Source: Papilionanthe hookeriana x Papilionanthe teres (lineage: Eukaryota > Streptophyta > Magnoliopsida > Asparagales > Orchidaceae). From it: a stretch of DNA of 64,000 nucleotides. The stretch lies in contig JAKZJZ010000064.1 of the NCBI GenBank assembly GCA_022702705.1, forward strand, positions 53,001 to 117,000, given 5' to 3'. Made by a program: the position numbers and the translations under genes. The notes under the pieces are model-generated. The model saw nothing but the letters and a program-made list of their open reading frames with translations, did no database searches and had not been told where the DNA came from. The number at the start of each line of letters is the position of its first letter. The stretch's first letter is position 1. Below are positions 36,607 to 48,680 of this stretch, piece after piece.

Positions 36607-38025
36607 CTAACCCGCCAAGGCTACGCTCCGGAACAAAAGTCCCTTTGTTAACACTGAGGTACCGTCGTCACGACGAGCCAGTGGTCGTAGGTTTTCCGAC
36701 TCCGGATCCAGCTCGTAGTAAAATGGTGCCTTATCCTCATCGATTCTCCCGAAGGTAACCGATACCCTTCGTCCCGTAACTCCTAGGATACAAGTGCTTC
36801 GCAAGATCGCCCCATTTCATTTCAAAGACTGAAGATCGATCCGATCGGTAAGGGAATCTCAACAGAACCTCGAAACTCTCCCGGTTTGAAAATCTGAATT
36901 TTTTATCCAAACAAAATGTTACTTTCACTTATAAAGGTGACCATGCAGAAGGGTCTCACAAAGTCATGGTGATCTATATGAGGCGGGACACGCCTCCGTC
37001 CTCATAAATATTTATAATGCAGCATGCTCGGGATACGATCCGCAAAGCGTGATGTGCCACTCGTCTATCCTTTTTAACATCTTCTTAATTTGCGACGACA
37101 ATCAAATCCACCTCGTCTTGTTGTAAGATCTCCGGGGATTACCCGTCGATCCTTAGCCGAATTCAGCAACAGAACCACACCGAATAGCTGACTCGCCCTT
37201 TCCTCTTTTCCATTTTGTTGGCTTTGTATATGTCCTTCGGCCTCGTACGACCTACTTTTCCCATGTCTTTGAGAGCGAAGATGCAATCCGGAATCTTTTC
37301 GATCATTCTTCGAAAACACGTCCGTGTAAAGATCGAGGCCTTCCGAGATTTTGATGAATTTCCCTTGTATTTATTCATAATACTGAAATTACTTTTTTCT
37401 GATTCTTCTGATCTTTGCCATCACGTGGTGGCGACAAAAAAAATTGTGGTATATATGGATCTACATTAGAATGCTCCCTGTTCCTGAGTAGCATCGAAGC
37501 GGCTGCATACCCCTCAAATGTGCCATACTTCTTTAGCAGTAGAACGTGACACTGTGGGCACTCTGAAAATGCTTTTGTCATCGAAGGTAGCTCGGGTAAA
37601 CCCGAGTTGCAAGTCGGCCACCCATTAAAGATTTCTTCCATCTGGATCCAATGTCTAAGCACGGGATCCCCGGCCGTCTCCGACTTCGCATCGGCTCGTG
37701 GTGCGTTGTCGTCAGTTTCTTTCATTTCAGGGTCATAAAAATCTTATGGAATGGATGGTAGCCCGGCGGCTAACTCCCGAGCCTATCTCATCTCCATTCT
37801 TTCTAAGAGGAGACGCTTGCGGTGTTTTGTATTTCTTCTTTTAGTGCGTCCCAACAGAGCATCTGGAACTCTTTCAGTTGAAGCAGCAACAAGATCACCC
37901 TCTGGAGTAGTGATCATGGATGGAACTTGACCGTGTCTCCTGGCGAGGAGGTGTGAGTCAACGAAACCTCCAGTGCCTCCATGTCCCGACATCCGTCCTG
38001 CCTCTCTATGACCACTTTTCATCAT
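36607..38025 (-). pseudogene. Retrotransposon ORF with AlkB (ALKBH9/10-like) dioxygenase domain
   Basis: The ORF lies downstream of integrase in Tat element 1. The first half (38025 to 37375) stays in one frame, with stops at about 37783 and 37740, and encodes a basic, low-complexity N-terminus and a Cys-containing segment ('FSECPQCHVLLLKKYG'). The second half (37365-36740) matches the AlkB domain of plant ALKBH9/ALKBH10 proteins, which are 2-oxoglutarate/Fe(II) RNA N6-methyladenosine demethylases. In order it has 'SEGLDLYTDVFS', 'IPDCIFALKDMGKVG', 'KRKGRVSYSV', 'NIYEDGG', 'VPPHIDHHDFVRPFC' (HxD, 36963-36989), 'NILFG', 'GDLAKH' (distal His, 36794-36802) and 'GRRVSVTFGRID' (2-oxoglutarate Arg, 36751-36774). 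The metal and co-substrate residues are all visible but spread over frames; at least five frameshifts or stops kill it. The expressed, ancestral form was probably about 470 residues. Domain identity is strong; function in the element is inference. Confidence 0.85.
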
Positions 38026-38335
38026 CGAATCTTATATACACAGATTCCTCTAGTATGTATTCTTTCACTTCAAGATGATTTAAAGCAAATGTCATGCGAC
38101 CCGACACTTCTTGCATAAGAAGATAGGAAAAATTTCAGCATGGCGACGCTTTACATGAATAAGAACAATAACAAGGTTATTCTTATCATTTATTAACACT
38201 TTTATCGTAATTATTTTTATGCCATTATCTTATTTAATATGATTTAATAAAATTTAAATTATAAATTTAACAAGCATTTTTTATTTTGTGAGAAAATTTA
38301 TTTTATTTCATTTAACTTTATTTTATTACAAAGTT
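38026..38335 (-). other. AT-rich spacer between integrase and AlkB ORF
   Basis: About 300 bp of AT-rich sequence with no open frame. It could be an intron or a leader for expression of the downstream ORF. No clear splice sites are defended. Confidence 0.4.
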
Positions 38336-39540
38336 TGGACCCAGTCACGTATATTGATCACATGGTTACATCGAATTTATATTCCTCTATCGCACCATCA
38401 CGTCACGTAGTATTTTTTAGATATCATCCATTTATCGACAACATGGGTCTATCCCCGGGAATCCACCAACAAGTACGTCCCTCCCGAGAAAACTTGTTCT
38501 ACCACGAATGGTCCTTCCTGAGTTGGTTCATATTTTCCACCTATTGTTCGGTGTGCAAGGATAGGTCTTCTAAGGATAAGTAAGAGGTCACCTATTTTGA
38601 ACGACCTCGGGTGGACCAATTTATCGTGGGCTTGAATCATCTTTGCTCGGTAGAGTTCTAAATTCTGATATGCGAGTAATCTTTTTCCTTCAAGGCTTTC
38701 CAATTCTGCAAGTTGGATTTTGGCATCTGTTGGGATTTGATTGGCGACGGCGATCCGGAGCAACAGTAATTGAACTTCTAGCAGAAGAACTGCCTAGGAC
38801 CCGTACACAAGTGTGTAATGTGTAGACTGTGTCAGTGTTCTGACTATCATCCTGTAAGCCCATAAAGCTTCTAGTAACTTCTCATGCCATCCTCTTTCGT
38901 TGTCGTCAAGTGTCTTCTTTAAAATCTGCATGAGTGTTTCGTTGAAGGCTTCTACCAAGCTGTTTGCTTCGGGGGTAATAGATCGTAGAGTATCTCCAAT
39001 CTATTTAGTATCTTATGACAAAGTTACTCGATTTTTTTTGCTCTCGAAAGAGGACCCATTATCGAAAATGATCTCGCGCGGCACACCGAAGCGGTAGACA
39101 ATCCGATTCTTAAAGAACCGTAGGACTTGCCATGCCGTGAATTCCCATGAAGACCGCCCTCGTCCATTTGGAGAAGTAATCCGTAGCAGCAAGTATAAAT
39201 CTGTGTCCTTTTGAAGATGAAGGGTCTATCAGACCCACCATATCCGTGCCCCAACACTCGAATGGCCACGAGGCAATCGTGGGGTGTAGAACTTTTGGAG
39301 GTTGGTGCAGGACCACTCCGTGCACTTGACATTGATAACATTTCTTAGTTATATCCATGCAGATCTGGCCATCATTTCCGGTCGATAGTATTCGAGTCTT
39401 TTAATTTTCATTTTCATTTTTGGCCTTGATCGGTGAGCACCACACAATCCTACATGTACCTTCGACGATTTTTCGTGCTTATGCTCTGCCGAGACATCCG
39501 AGCCACATCTAATCAAAGGATCTCATGTACGTAACATTAT
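38336..39540 (-). pseudogene. Tat element 1 integrase (broken)
   Basis: Minus-strand integrase of the Tat type. Near 39350-39300 is the Cys-x-x-Cys of the zinc-binding domain ('CYQCQVHG'). Then follows the catalytic start 'WPFECWGTDMVGLIDP' with the first acidic residue, and 'FILAATDYFSKW'. The C-terminal domain is at 38763-38449 ('HPRSFKIGDLLLILRRP'). Frameshifts occur around 39110 and 38800. It is close to the integrase of Tat element 2 (55739-56990), for example in 'KMKIKRLEYYRP', but keeps the first catalytic Asp that element 2 has lost. The AlkB ORF follows. Confidence 0.85.
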
Positions 39541-39891
39541 CAGTTAAGGTATATGAGAGGACTCTCTTCTGAATTTGATGCACTACCGATTTGTCTTATG
39601 ATAGTCTTCCTGTTTGCAGATATTCAATTATCAGTTAACGCCAATTTTTTGTATCGTCTGACATTGTAGCTGCTATTTCTTCTTTCCAATATGCAGGCAA
39701 ACTATCGACATCGATCTACGACAAAACTCGACGCACTTGCACGATAATATCTATAAAATCTTTGCGAGGACAAGTCAATGCTTTAGCAAGCTTTGCCAAA
39801 GCATCCGCATGGGTATTGTCTGCTTGAGAGATCCTATAGAATGTCACATTTAGAATCTACTCTAGCAATTTCATCGTGTACCAGTGGTATT
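39541..39891 (-). pseudogene. Tat element 1 archaeal-type RNase H tail and linker, truncated
   Basis: Aligns with 57000-57330 of Tat element 2, for example 'agcaagctttgccaaagcat' here and 'gagacgggctaaagcatctg' there. The homology stops exactly at 39891, where a plus-strand LTR of the same family begins. The rest of pol and gag of this element must lie to the right of the window, if it survives. Confidence 0.7.
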
Positions 39892-42237
39892 TGTTGACCT
39901 CATTTTTGATGAGGTCTTCTCTTCTTCCCTTTAGTACTTAGGATCTAGCCTTAGGCTTTTCCTTTGATTATCTTAGAGGACTAGAATTGGGACCCACCTT
40001 TTAGAAATTCAAACCACTTCTTAACTTCCTGCAAACTCCACAAACTTGACTGTAGACCCCTAATCACCTAGAGGTTGAAATCAAATGTGGAAGTTTAAAG
40101 GATGAGTTCCTATAGGACTCTTTGGCCTTAGGATTAGCACAGGTGGCACTGGTGCGGTGAAGGGGCTGACTTACACACACACTACACCTATACACTGCAC
40201 TTTCACACACCTGTACCTAACTTGACCTCCTGACTCATGTAGGTGATTCACATGGATGGTCCTTAACCCCTAAGCCCTTGGCTAAGAGGGTTAGGAACAA
40301 CATAGTGGATGCCTCAAATGAGTCTCTTCATGGCTCATATGGGCTTGATGTGGCTTCATGGCTCAACCAAAATGATTTCATTCCACTCAAGTTTACCCAA
40401 TCTTCAATTTTCCAAATTTTTTATTTTTGACCGCCGGGACCCTACACCCGCTTAACTTACCCAAAGCCCTTAAAATTACCCAAACTTCTCAAAAATTTCC
40501 AAATAACCCAAAATTCCCCAAAATCAATCCCAAACATTTCCACATCACTCAAATTGATCATCCATACCCAAAAATATCAAAAATTTCAAAAATACCTCCC
40601 AATACCCTCCAAATACCCAAAATACCCCTCTTGACCCAAAAATCCAAAAATTCAGAAAATTCCCAGAAAATTCCAGAAAATCCCAAATATTCCCAATTTC
40701 ATTTTGTCCAACTACACCATGGGCCAATTTGGTTAATTTACCCCACGTTTGTCAAAACCCCCAATTTGACCCATTTTAACCCAAAGTGAACCCAATGTCA
40801 AACCAAACCTATCCAATTGACCCAAATTCTGGTCCAACTCAATTCTAAACTTCAATTCAACATTCCCAACACCAATCTAGACCAAATCCAAGTCCAATTT
40901 GATTGACATTTGAATCCAATTTCACTTTTGGCATTAAAGCTCAATTTGGACCCATGACCCAAGCTTAACCCAAACTCACCCAATTCAACTCCAATTAACC
41001 CCAAATCTTTTCTAAATCTTCCTTAGCATCCCCACAAGCAAAACCCTAACATGATTTGCCCAAAAATTTGGACCTAAACCCCACTCAAATTCAACCCAAA
41101 GCATTAAGGCCCAATTTTGACCTAAACCCAAACCTAACCCAGAATGAGCCCAAACCCCAAAATCAAAGCCCAACCAAAGTCAAAACCTCTTTGAAACACT
41201 CCCATAAACATTTCTCAACATTAATTTTACATTAATTTCAACCCTAGCCCAACATTGGCCCAACTTGCCATTCACCAAAAGAGCCCAAATTCAACCCAAT
41301 TCAAACCCAAATCACCCCCAATTTGCTTCAAGTCACTCATGATACATCCATGAGCTAAACCCAACAATTATTTGGCCCAATCTCTTTACAAAATTTCATC
41401 CCAAAATCCATTTTAAAATTCAAAAGCCCACTTTTCTAAACCATCTTAAAAGCCCATCTAAAACCATTTCAAAAAGCCCAAAATCCACCCTAAAGCCCAC
41501 ATGACATCTCCATTTGCCATCCACTTAATTAAAGCCATTACCTAAGTCCTAAATTCATCATCAAATAATTCCAAATCAAGCCTCATGCCAAATCACCCCT
41601 AAATACCAAAATTTTTCTTAAATCCATTTCCATGAAATTGACTTCACTTTTCCCAAGCCAAGGTGAGCCATGAAGCCATGCATGAGCCACATGGGAGCCA
41701 TGAGAGCCATGGAATCTACTTTCCACCTCACCATACCCAAGATGGCAAGAGGAGGAGGCCCTTTCCATATTCTCTTAAGAGTGATTAACCACTTCCATGA
41801 CTCCACTAAACCATGCTTAGACTTAATTGTACTTGGATTGTGACTTGACCCCACTAATCAAGCTGGTCCAAGTGACTTTCCCTTCAGCCCAAATTGACCT
41901 TGGAGGGTGAACCTAACCCAAAACCAAGGGTTGACCCATTTAGACCCAAAACTAGCCCTTTCCCATTCCATTTTGATTCGAACCCTTTACACATGTCCAT
42001 GGCGATTGATTGCACAAACCTCTAATCCGACCCACCCGGACCCGAGGGTGACCCATGCTCGTCGGCCAGCCGCCGGGTCGCCGGAAAACACCATGGCCGA
42101 GAGCTCGCATGTGAGCCCGACTTGGAATTCTCACCTGCTGAGCCGCCCCATCCTCGGTGGCCATTGGAGCCTGTTCTTCTCTTGCCAGAAGCAGTGATCC
42201 CAAGCCCTAACTCTCCACGGGAGGCCCTCCACCCTCT

Positions 42238-42248
42238 CCTATTTAAAC
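42238..42248 (+). promoter_or_regulatory. TATA box (CTATTTAAA) of the plus-strand LTR
   Basis: CCTATTTAAACACC, conserved in context with 1087-1098 and with 51300-51310 on the minus strand. Confidence 0.65.
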
Positions 42249-42667
42249 ACCACCCCTCTCGGCCATGAGAGGTGCTCGAAACAAACCTTAAGGAAACTCC
42301 GCCAAAATTGTTCCGAGACTCCTCCCCATACACGAGCACTTGATCCCGCATCGAGATCCCCCTGCCATTTCTTCTGCGAGAGCTCGATTTCGAGTTGAAA
42401 TCTAGGCCCAAAACCGGGACACTTCTCCACGGTGAGCCAATCCCCAAATTGATTGGTTCTACACCTTCACCGAACCGAGGGAAGGTGTCCACCGGCAAAA
42501 GCCCCATCTCCGGGCCACCCGGTTGCTCCGGCCTCCGAAGCTTTGTGATCGAGCTTGGTCGAAATCCCACTAGACAATTCACCGGACCGGGAGACTTCAT
42601 GCGGAGCTCGCCGGGATCCGATCGAAGGTGACAACAACCCTCGGATCAAAGCCACACTTCTGCGAGC

Positions 42668-42677
42668 AAAGGTATGA
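42668..42677 (+). promoter_or_regulatory. Candidate splice donor in the LTR leader
   Basis: AAAG|GTATGAG follows the GC-rich leader about 430 bp after the TATA box. The minus-strand LTR of element 2 has CAAG|GTATGAG at the same place (50872-50880). It may mark an intron starting in the LTR transcript. Confidence 0.4.
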
Positions 42678-44809
42678 GCTAATTCTTCATCCCGAGCTTC
42701 GGAGATTCTCCATTTCAAATGCTTTAATTTCGATGCATGATCACCGTATAGATGTGTTCGTCTCTTCAAGACGAATCCATAGAGCATAAGAACATGAAAA
42801 TCCATTGAGTATCGAGTGAGATCTTAGGGATTTAGTATGGACGGCTCTCGGGTGAGGACGCTCGGGGACGATGAACGGATGCCATCCATTCGATACACGT
42901 GCGGACGGACGGCCAGGATCGCGTCGGATCAGGAGACGGTACGAGAACCGCGGGGCCCTGGCTGCCGACTCAGATGGCGGCGTCGAATGGGAGCGCGATG
43001 CGTGTGCGTTCGGAGCTGCCGAGGTTGACGCGGCGCCGCGTGGATAAATAGAAAATTAGGGATTTTTCTGATTTATTTAATTCCCTAAACTTGAAAATTC
43101 ATAACTTTGTGTAGAAAAATCGTAAAAATAAAATAAAAATATCCTCTTGCTCGGTGAACGAGAGGAGAATAATGTGGAAAAAAAATTATTTAATTTCATC
43201 AAGTATTTTATTTTTAATAATTTATTTACTCTCTGCATATTTTTAATTCTCCATGCATGTATACAATTCACCATGGCATGAGACCATAGGGCTTTTGAAG
43301 CCTACGAATTTGGGAACATTCCTTGAATTTTCCAAAGTCGAAGGCCATCCCTATGAAGAGTTATTGATTTTTCAAATTCATATTACTTGTTTTGAGTATT
43401 TTAATTCCAATAAATAAGCATGTTTTGAAATAAATTCTAGGAAAATTTGGTGATGTTCCTTATGACCAGAGGACCCTAGGAAAAATAGGTTTTGAGTTAG
43501 TTCATTTAAAACAACCCTAATTGGCTTAAACACCCAAAATGAATCTCTAATTAATTAGAGCTAACCATACATCAAATTGACTTGAAATCAATTCTCCACT
43601 GACCTTTAGGATCAGAGGAACCCACCATAAAAATTTAAGGTAAATTGGACTTGGTTAGCCCTACTAAATGGGTTGATTAAGCCACTTAGTCATTTTAAAC
43701 TTTAAAAATTCATAACTTTCAAAATATCTTTCAAAAATTCACCAAATTAGTTTTGGAGCCTCTCCGATATTAGGGGAATTTAAGAAAATTAAAATTTCAA
43801 TTTTCTAAAAAATTTGATTTTTTAATATTATTTTAATATTTTAATAATTAAAAAATAATAAAAATCACAAAAATAATAAAATTCACCAAAATGTCACATT
43901 TTGAATTTTAATCACTTAGGAACAAACCCCATATTTTTCTTAGGTATATTTTATGAGATATTAAATTTTAAAGCCCTAGGGTAATTTTAAAATTAAAAAA
44001 AATGTATTTTCTAGCATTTTCACTAAAATAATTATAATAAATCATAGAAAAATCGAGAAAATTGCAAAATTTGACTCTCTGATTTCCTTGATATCAGAGA
44101 GATTTTTGAAAAAATATAAAATTCATTTTTCAACATTTATTTTATTTTTAAATTAATTAACACTCCAAAACTTAAAATAATTATAATAAAAATAATATAA
44201 TTAAAAAAATCACCAAAATTGGTCCAAGTGGTCCTATGGTCATTAGAAATATCCCCTAATTTTCTTAAGGACAGAAACTTTTCCTTGGTCATGTTATTAA
44301 ATTTTCCTTTGAAATCTCTATTTTCCACCAAAAATAATTATATAAATAAATTAAATACAGAAAAATCATATTTTCTCCTCTCATGTCTTTATTGACATAT
44401 GAGTGAAGTCACATAAAAATTTCAAGTTCATTTGAGTTCAATTTAGTGAGTTATGAAATTATTAAGCTTAAAGGGCAAAATGGTAATTAAAATTTTAACC
44501 CTTAATTAAAACTTTAGGTTTAATAAAAAATTAATAAGTAAAATATTTGATCCTAATCTGATTTGGATGATTGAAATTTAAATAATTAAAGGGTAGAAAT
44601 CCATTAAACAATTTAAAATAATTAAACCTTAATTAAATAATTGATTGAATTTGGAAGAATAATAAAATTGGAGTTATTAAAATAGGGATATTATTAGGAA
44701 GAGATTTATTAATTTAAAATTCCCTAAATTAATCATCTCATTAATATTCGATTCTTAATTAAAATGATAACTCAAATTCAAAACATTAAAAGACTTAATC
44801 ATTAAACTA

Positions 44810-45240
44810 AAATTAAATTATTAAACTCTTTTAAAATTTTAATTAAAATTAAAAAAAATAAAATTAAATTAAAAAAAAATTAAATTAAATTAAGTAAATT
44901 AAATTGGATTAAATTAAATTAAATTAAATTAAGTAAATTAAGTTGAATTAAATTAAAGATTAAATTAAATTAAATTAAATAAACAAATTAAATTAAATTA
45001 AATGAATTAAATTAAATTAAATTAAATAAATAAAATAAAATTAAATTAAGTTAAACCAAATTAAAAATTAAATTAAATGAATTAAAATTAAATTAAATTA
45101 AATTAAATCAAATTAAATTAAAATTAAATCAAATCAAATTAATTTAATGTAACATCAAATCGAAACTAAATTGAATTAAATTGAATTAAATTAAATTAAA
45201 ACTCAATTAAATTAAATTAAATTAAATTAAGTTGAATTAA
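44810..45240. repeat. (TTTAA)n/(AATTAAATTA) microsatellite in the LTR
   Basis: A long run of AAATT pentamers with interruptions. The mirror LTR has the same run at 48320-48680. In the LTR of Tat element 1 this position is taken by the 79-83-bp arrays. Confidence 0.9.
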
Positions 45241-46198
45241 ATATAACATCACTAAAGACATAAAGAATTCAAAATAAATCTAAAATAACTTGAACATTAT
45301 TCAAATTTAAACCCATTAATGGAAATTAAACTAAATCATGAACCATTTGAACACCGATTTACCTCGAAAGCTTTAGTTATCATAACTCACAAACGAGAAT
45401 ATTAAATGAAATGTTACTTCACTTATAAGATATTCGAATGTCTGAGTTCAGCTGAGCAAGATAACAAAACTTGAGATTCTTGGACGATTAATTCATTTGT
45501 GTAATTGAATTCATTTGGACTTAAAACAATCCTAGAAATATTGAAAAGATGTTTAAGATTCTTCTTAAGCACTTCCTCGATATGATAGGATATTTATAAG
45601 AACGATTGAACTCGATTGTTCTTTGATGAAGAAAATCGTCCTCGAACAAAACACGAAATGCCTAGACGTCATAGGAAATGACTAATTATAGGATTAGGAA
45701 CTTGGTAGAAAACCATAACCCTTCCCTTAGCTTTACTAGGAACTTGCTTAAATATTCTAATTGTGTTTTAAGTGCGGCTTGGAATGACGGGAAGACCCTC
45801 AGGGTACGCTTTTATTTTATTGCAATTTACTTTTTCGCAATTTACATTATTGCAATTTATTTAACTGCATTGCACTTATTTTTCTTGCATGATAAACAAG
45901 CTGTTGCATGAAAACCCACACCTTTAGGATAGTCTACAAAAGCTAAAACCAAAACTAAGTTAAAAGTCATTGCAAGATAAAATTCACCGCCACAACATTT
46001 TAAAATATAAAACAACTCGAAAATTTAATCATAAACGAACACGAAAACTACTATTACAACTAAATTAAAACGTCCTGTTGGATGATCGGGAATACTCTCG
46101 AGATGATGTAACCTACGTGTTGCTTAACGGGATTTCCACGATGCTAAATGAAAGTGTGGAATTCATTCGGTTGAGTTTAGCGGAATTCATCCTGGACT

Positions 46199-46253
46199 TG
46201 TCGGCATATTTTAGGTTGTATTGTATTTTTAAAAAGGGGGTCGCTAACGAAGT
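46199..46253. other. Orphan 55-bp junction between the two inverted LTRs
   Basis: This lies between the truncated plus LTR and the end of the minus LTR. It begins TGTCGGCATA, and the next LTR end at 46254 begins TGTCGGCGAA, so it starts like an LTR end. The rest matches neither neighbour. It may be the scar of a deletion or of a third insertion. Confidence 0.4.
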
Positions 46254-48319
46254 TGTCGGCGAATTTAAATTTTAAATTTGATTTAAATATATATATAATT
46301 TAGAAAGTAGTATTTGGCTTTGAAAATAATTTTTAAATTTGAAAGTTTTAAGATATGAGATTAAACCGATCTCGCATCCCGAATAGTTTATATAAACGAG
46401 CGCCGCACCATGAGCTGGTGTATCTATCACTAAGGATAGACACCGCTTGATGGTGGGGCTCGATCAAATAAACTAGAAGTTTTGTGACATCCGTTTGGTA
46501 CTGCGAACCAATTTTATAAGCCGACAAATTCCCCTGCTTAATATGAAAGTATCGAAACGGGGTTTATATTACACAGGTTCTTTAAAATTCCATATAAGGG
46601 CAAGCCACTATAGTTAATTACATCTTAAGTGACGGGAATCACCTAAGAAAACTCTCGATAATAATCGATAACTACGCTTTCAAGAATTTGAAAGTTTAAG
46701 GTTTTGAAGATTGAATTTTGGAATTTCAATAGGGAATGGATCAAATTTTGGAACATTTTGTTTTGTGAATCGAAAGGAAGAAAGGTAGGAGAAATCAACG
46801 ATTCGAAGTGAACTTCGGTAATTTCCGACTATCCTATCGTTTGGCTTGAGTTTAGGAAAGTCCTAATACTTATTTAAATGTTTTGATCTTGCCGATTTTA
46901 ATTAATTAGGGCTTATATTTGTATGATAAAATCGAACAAATAGCACTAGAAGATGTGAGGGTTTGTTGTCGTATCGGACGACTACCTCGGAATCCTAAGA
47001 CCGGTTAGGGCTTAATTTGCGATATGCAAATGCCTAACGAAGAGTTGAGGATTTATGTTGCACTAGGCGAAGCTACCTCGAAGTCCTATGGCTTTGTTGT
47101 TTAATTCTAAGAAGGCTTTCTTGAAGTAGGTTCGAGTTTTGTTGATGACGATGGTACGTGCTTGCCCACCATGCTCGAGCTCCTTGTTGTTGCGAGAGGT
47201 TTAGTTTTAGAAATCATAAATCGGGGGATGAGAAAAGTGTTTTGGTTTAGAGAAAATCTTAATTTCCAAGTGTTTTTTACGTTTTAATTAAAACAAATCT
47301 TAAAGTTGATTATAACGACACCGGTTAAGATCCCGCGGTTCCATCCTTCGGCATCATTATTTTTATCGGATTCACTTAGTCCGGATGAATTTGCTAAACT
47401 CGATTGAATGAGTTCCACACTTTCATTTAGACCGTGGGAAATCCGTTAGCGACACGTAGGTTACATCATCAGAGGTATTCCGATCATCCAACGAGACGTT
47501 TTAATTTAGTTGCGATTGTAGTTTTGTGTTACGTTTGTGATTAAATTTTGAGTTGTTTTATATTTTGAAATGTTGTGGCGGTGAATTTTATCTTGCGATG
47601 ACTTTTAACTTAGTTTTGGTTTCGAGTTTTAGGGACTATCCTAAAGGTGTGGGTTTTCATGCAACGGTTGTTTTATCATGCAAGAAAAGTAAAGTGCATT
47701 TGCGATAAAGTAAATTGCGGGGAAGTAAATTGCAAGAAAGTAAATTGCGATAAAATAAAAGCGTACACGGAGGGTCTTCCCGTCATCCTAAGCTACACTT
47801 AAAACACGATTAGAATATTTAAACAAGTTCCTAGGTAAAAGCTAAGGGAAGGGTTATGGTTTTCTGCAAATTCCTAATCACATAGCTGAGTCAATCTCCT
47901 ATGACGTCCAGGTTCTTTGTGTTTTTGTTTGAAGACGATTTTCATCATCGAAAGGACAATTAAATCCGATTGTTCTTATAGATATCTTATCATATTGAGG
48001 AAGTGCTTAAGAAGAATCTTAAACATCTTTTCGATATTTCTAGGATTGTTTTAAGTACGAATGAATTTAATTATATAAATGAATCGATCGTCAGAGGTTT
48101 TGAAGTCTTGTTAACTTGCTCGGTGAACTAGGACATTTGAATATCCTATGAGTGAGATAACACTTCATTTGATGTTCCATTTAGGAGTTATAATAATCGA
48201 AGCTTTCGAAGGTAAATTAGTATTGAAATGATTTGATTTAAGTTAAAGGGTTTAAATTTGGAATAGTGTTAAGTTGCTTTACATTTATTTTGAATTCTTT
48301 ATGTCTTAGGTGATGTTAT

Positions 48320-48680
48320 ATTTAATTCAACTTAATTTAATTGAGTTTTAATTTAGTTTAACATAGTTCAATTTAATTTGATTTGGTGTTTAATTAATTT
48401 GATTTGATTTAATTTAATTTAATTATTTAATTTAATTTAATTTAATTTAATTGTTTAATTTAATTTAATTTAATTATTTAATTTAATTTAATTTAATTTA
48501 ATTTAATTATTTAATTTAATTTAATTTAATTATTAAATTAAATTAAATTTAATTATTAAATTTAATTTAATTTAATTTAATTTTAATTTAGTTTAATTTA
48601 ATTTAATTTGTTTTAATTTAATTTAATTCAATTATTAAATTTAATTTAATTTTAATTTAATTTATCTTTAATTTACTTTA
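48320..48680. repeat. (TTTAA)n microsatellite in the LTR of Tat element 2
   Basis: Runs of TTTAA pentamers with short interruptions, the mirror of 44810-45240. Confidence 0.9.

Larger units (their letters stand above)
42022..43030. other. GC-rich leader region of the LTR with chance ORFs
   Basis: GC-rich stretch around and after the TATA box. Its open frames on both strands (for example 192 codons on the minus strand at 42600-42022) show no family resemblance and are not maintained in the mirror copy at 50500-51700. I read it as U3/R regulatory and transcribed leader sequence. Confidence 0.55.
39892..46198 (+). mobile_element. Tat-family LTR, truncated at its 3' end (plus strand)
   Basis: It begins TGTTGACCTCATTTTTGATG inside the RNase H/integrase linker of Tat element 1. 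It carries the family blocks in order: hairpin tip, 'aacccctaagcccttggcta' (40265), C/A-rich tract (40430-41600), TATA box (42238-42248), GC-rich leader with a splice-donor-like site (42672), AT-rich part with a TTTAA repeat, and the 'gatgatgtaacctacgtgtt' block (46102). Homology to the solo LTR and to 46254-53512 stops at about 46198, roughly 1.1 kb before the expected end. It is the mirror image of the neighbouring LTR, so the two form a long inverted repeat. Confidence 0.75.

Noticed and set aside
42022..42600. 192-codon minus ORF in the GC-rich LTR leader, and the mirror plus ORF 51128-51682 (184 codons)
   Set aside because: The two mirror copies share stretches such as 'HMRALGHGVFRR', but this follows from LTR homology. 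The frame is not kept over their length and no family is recognised.
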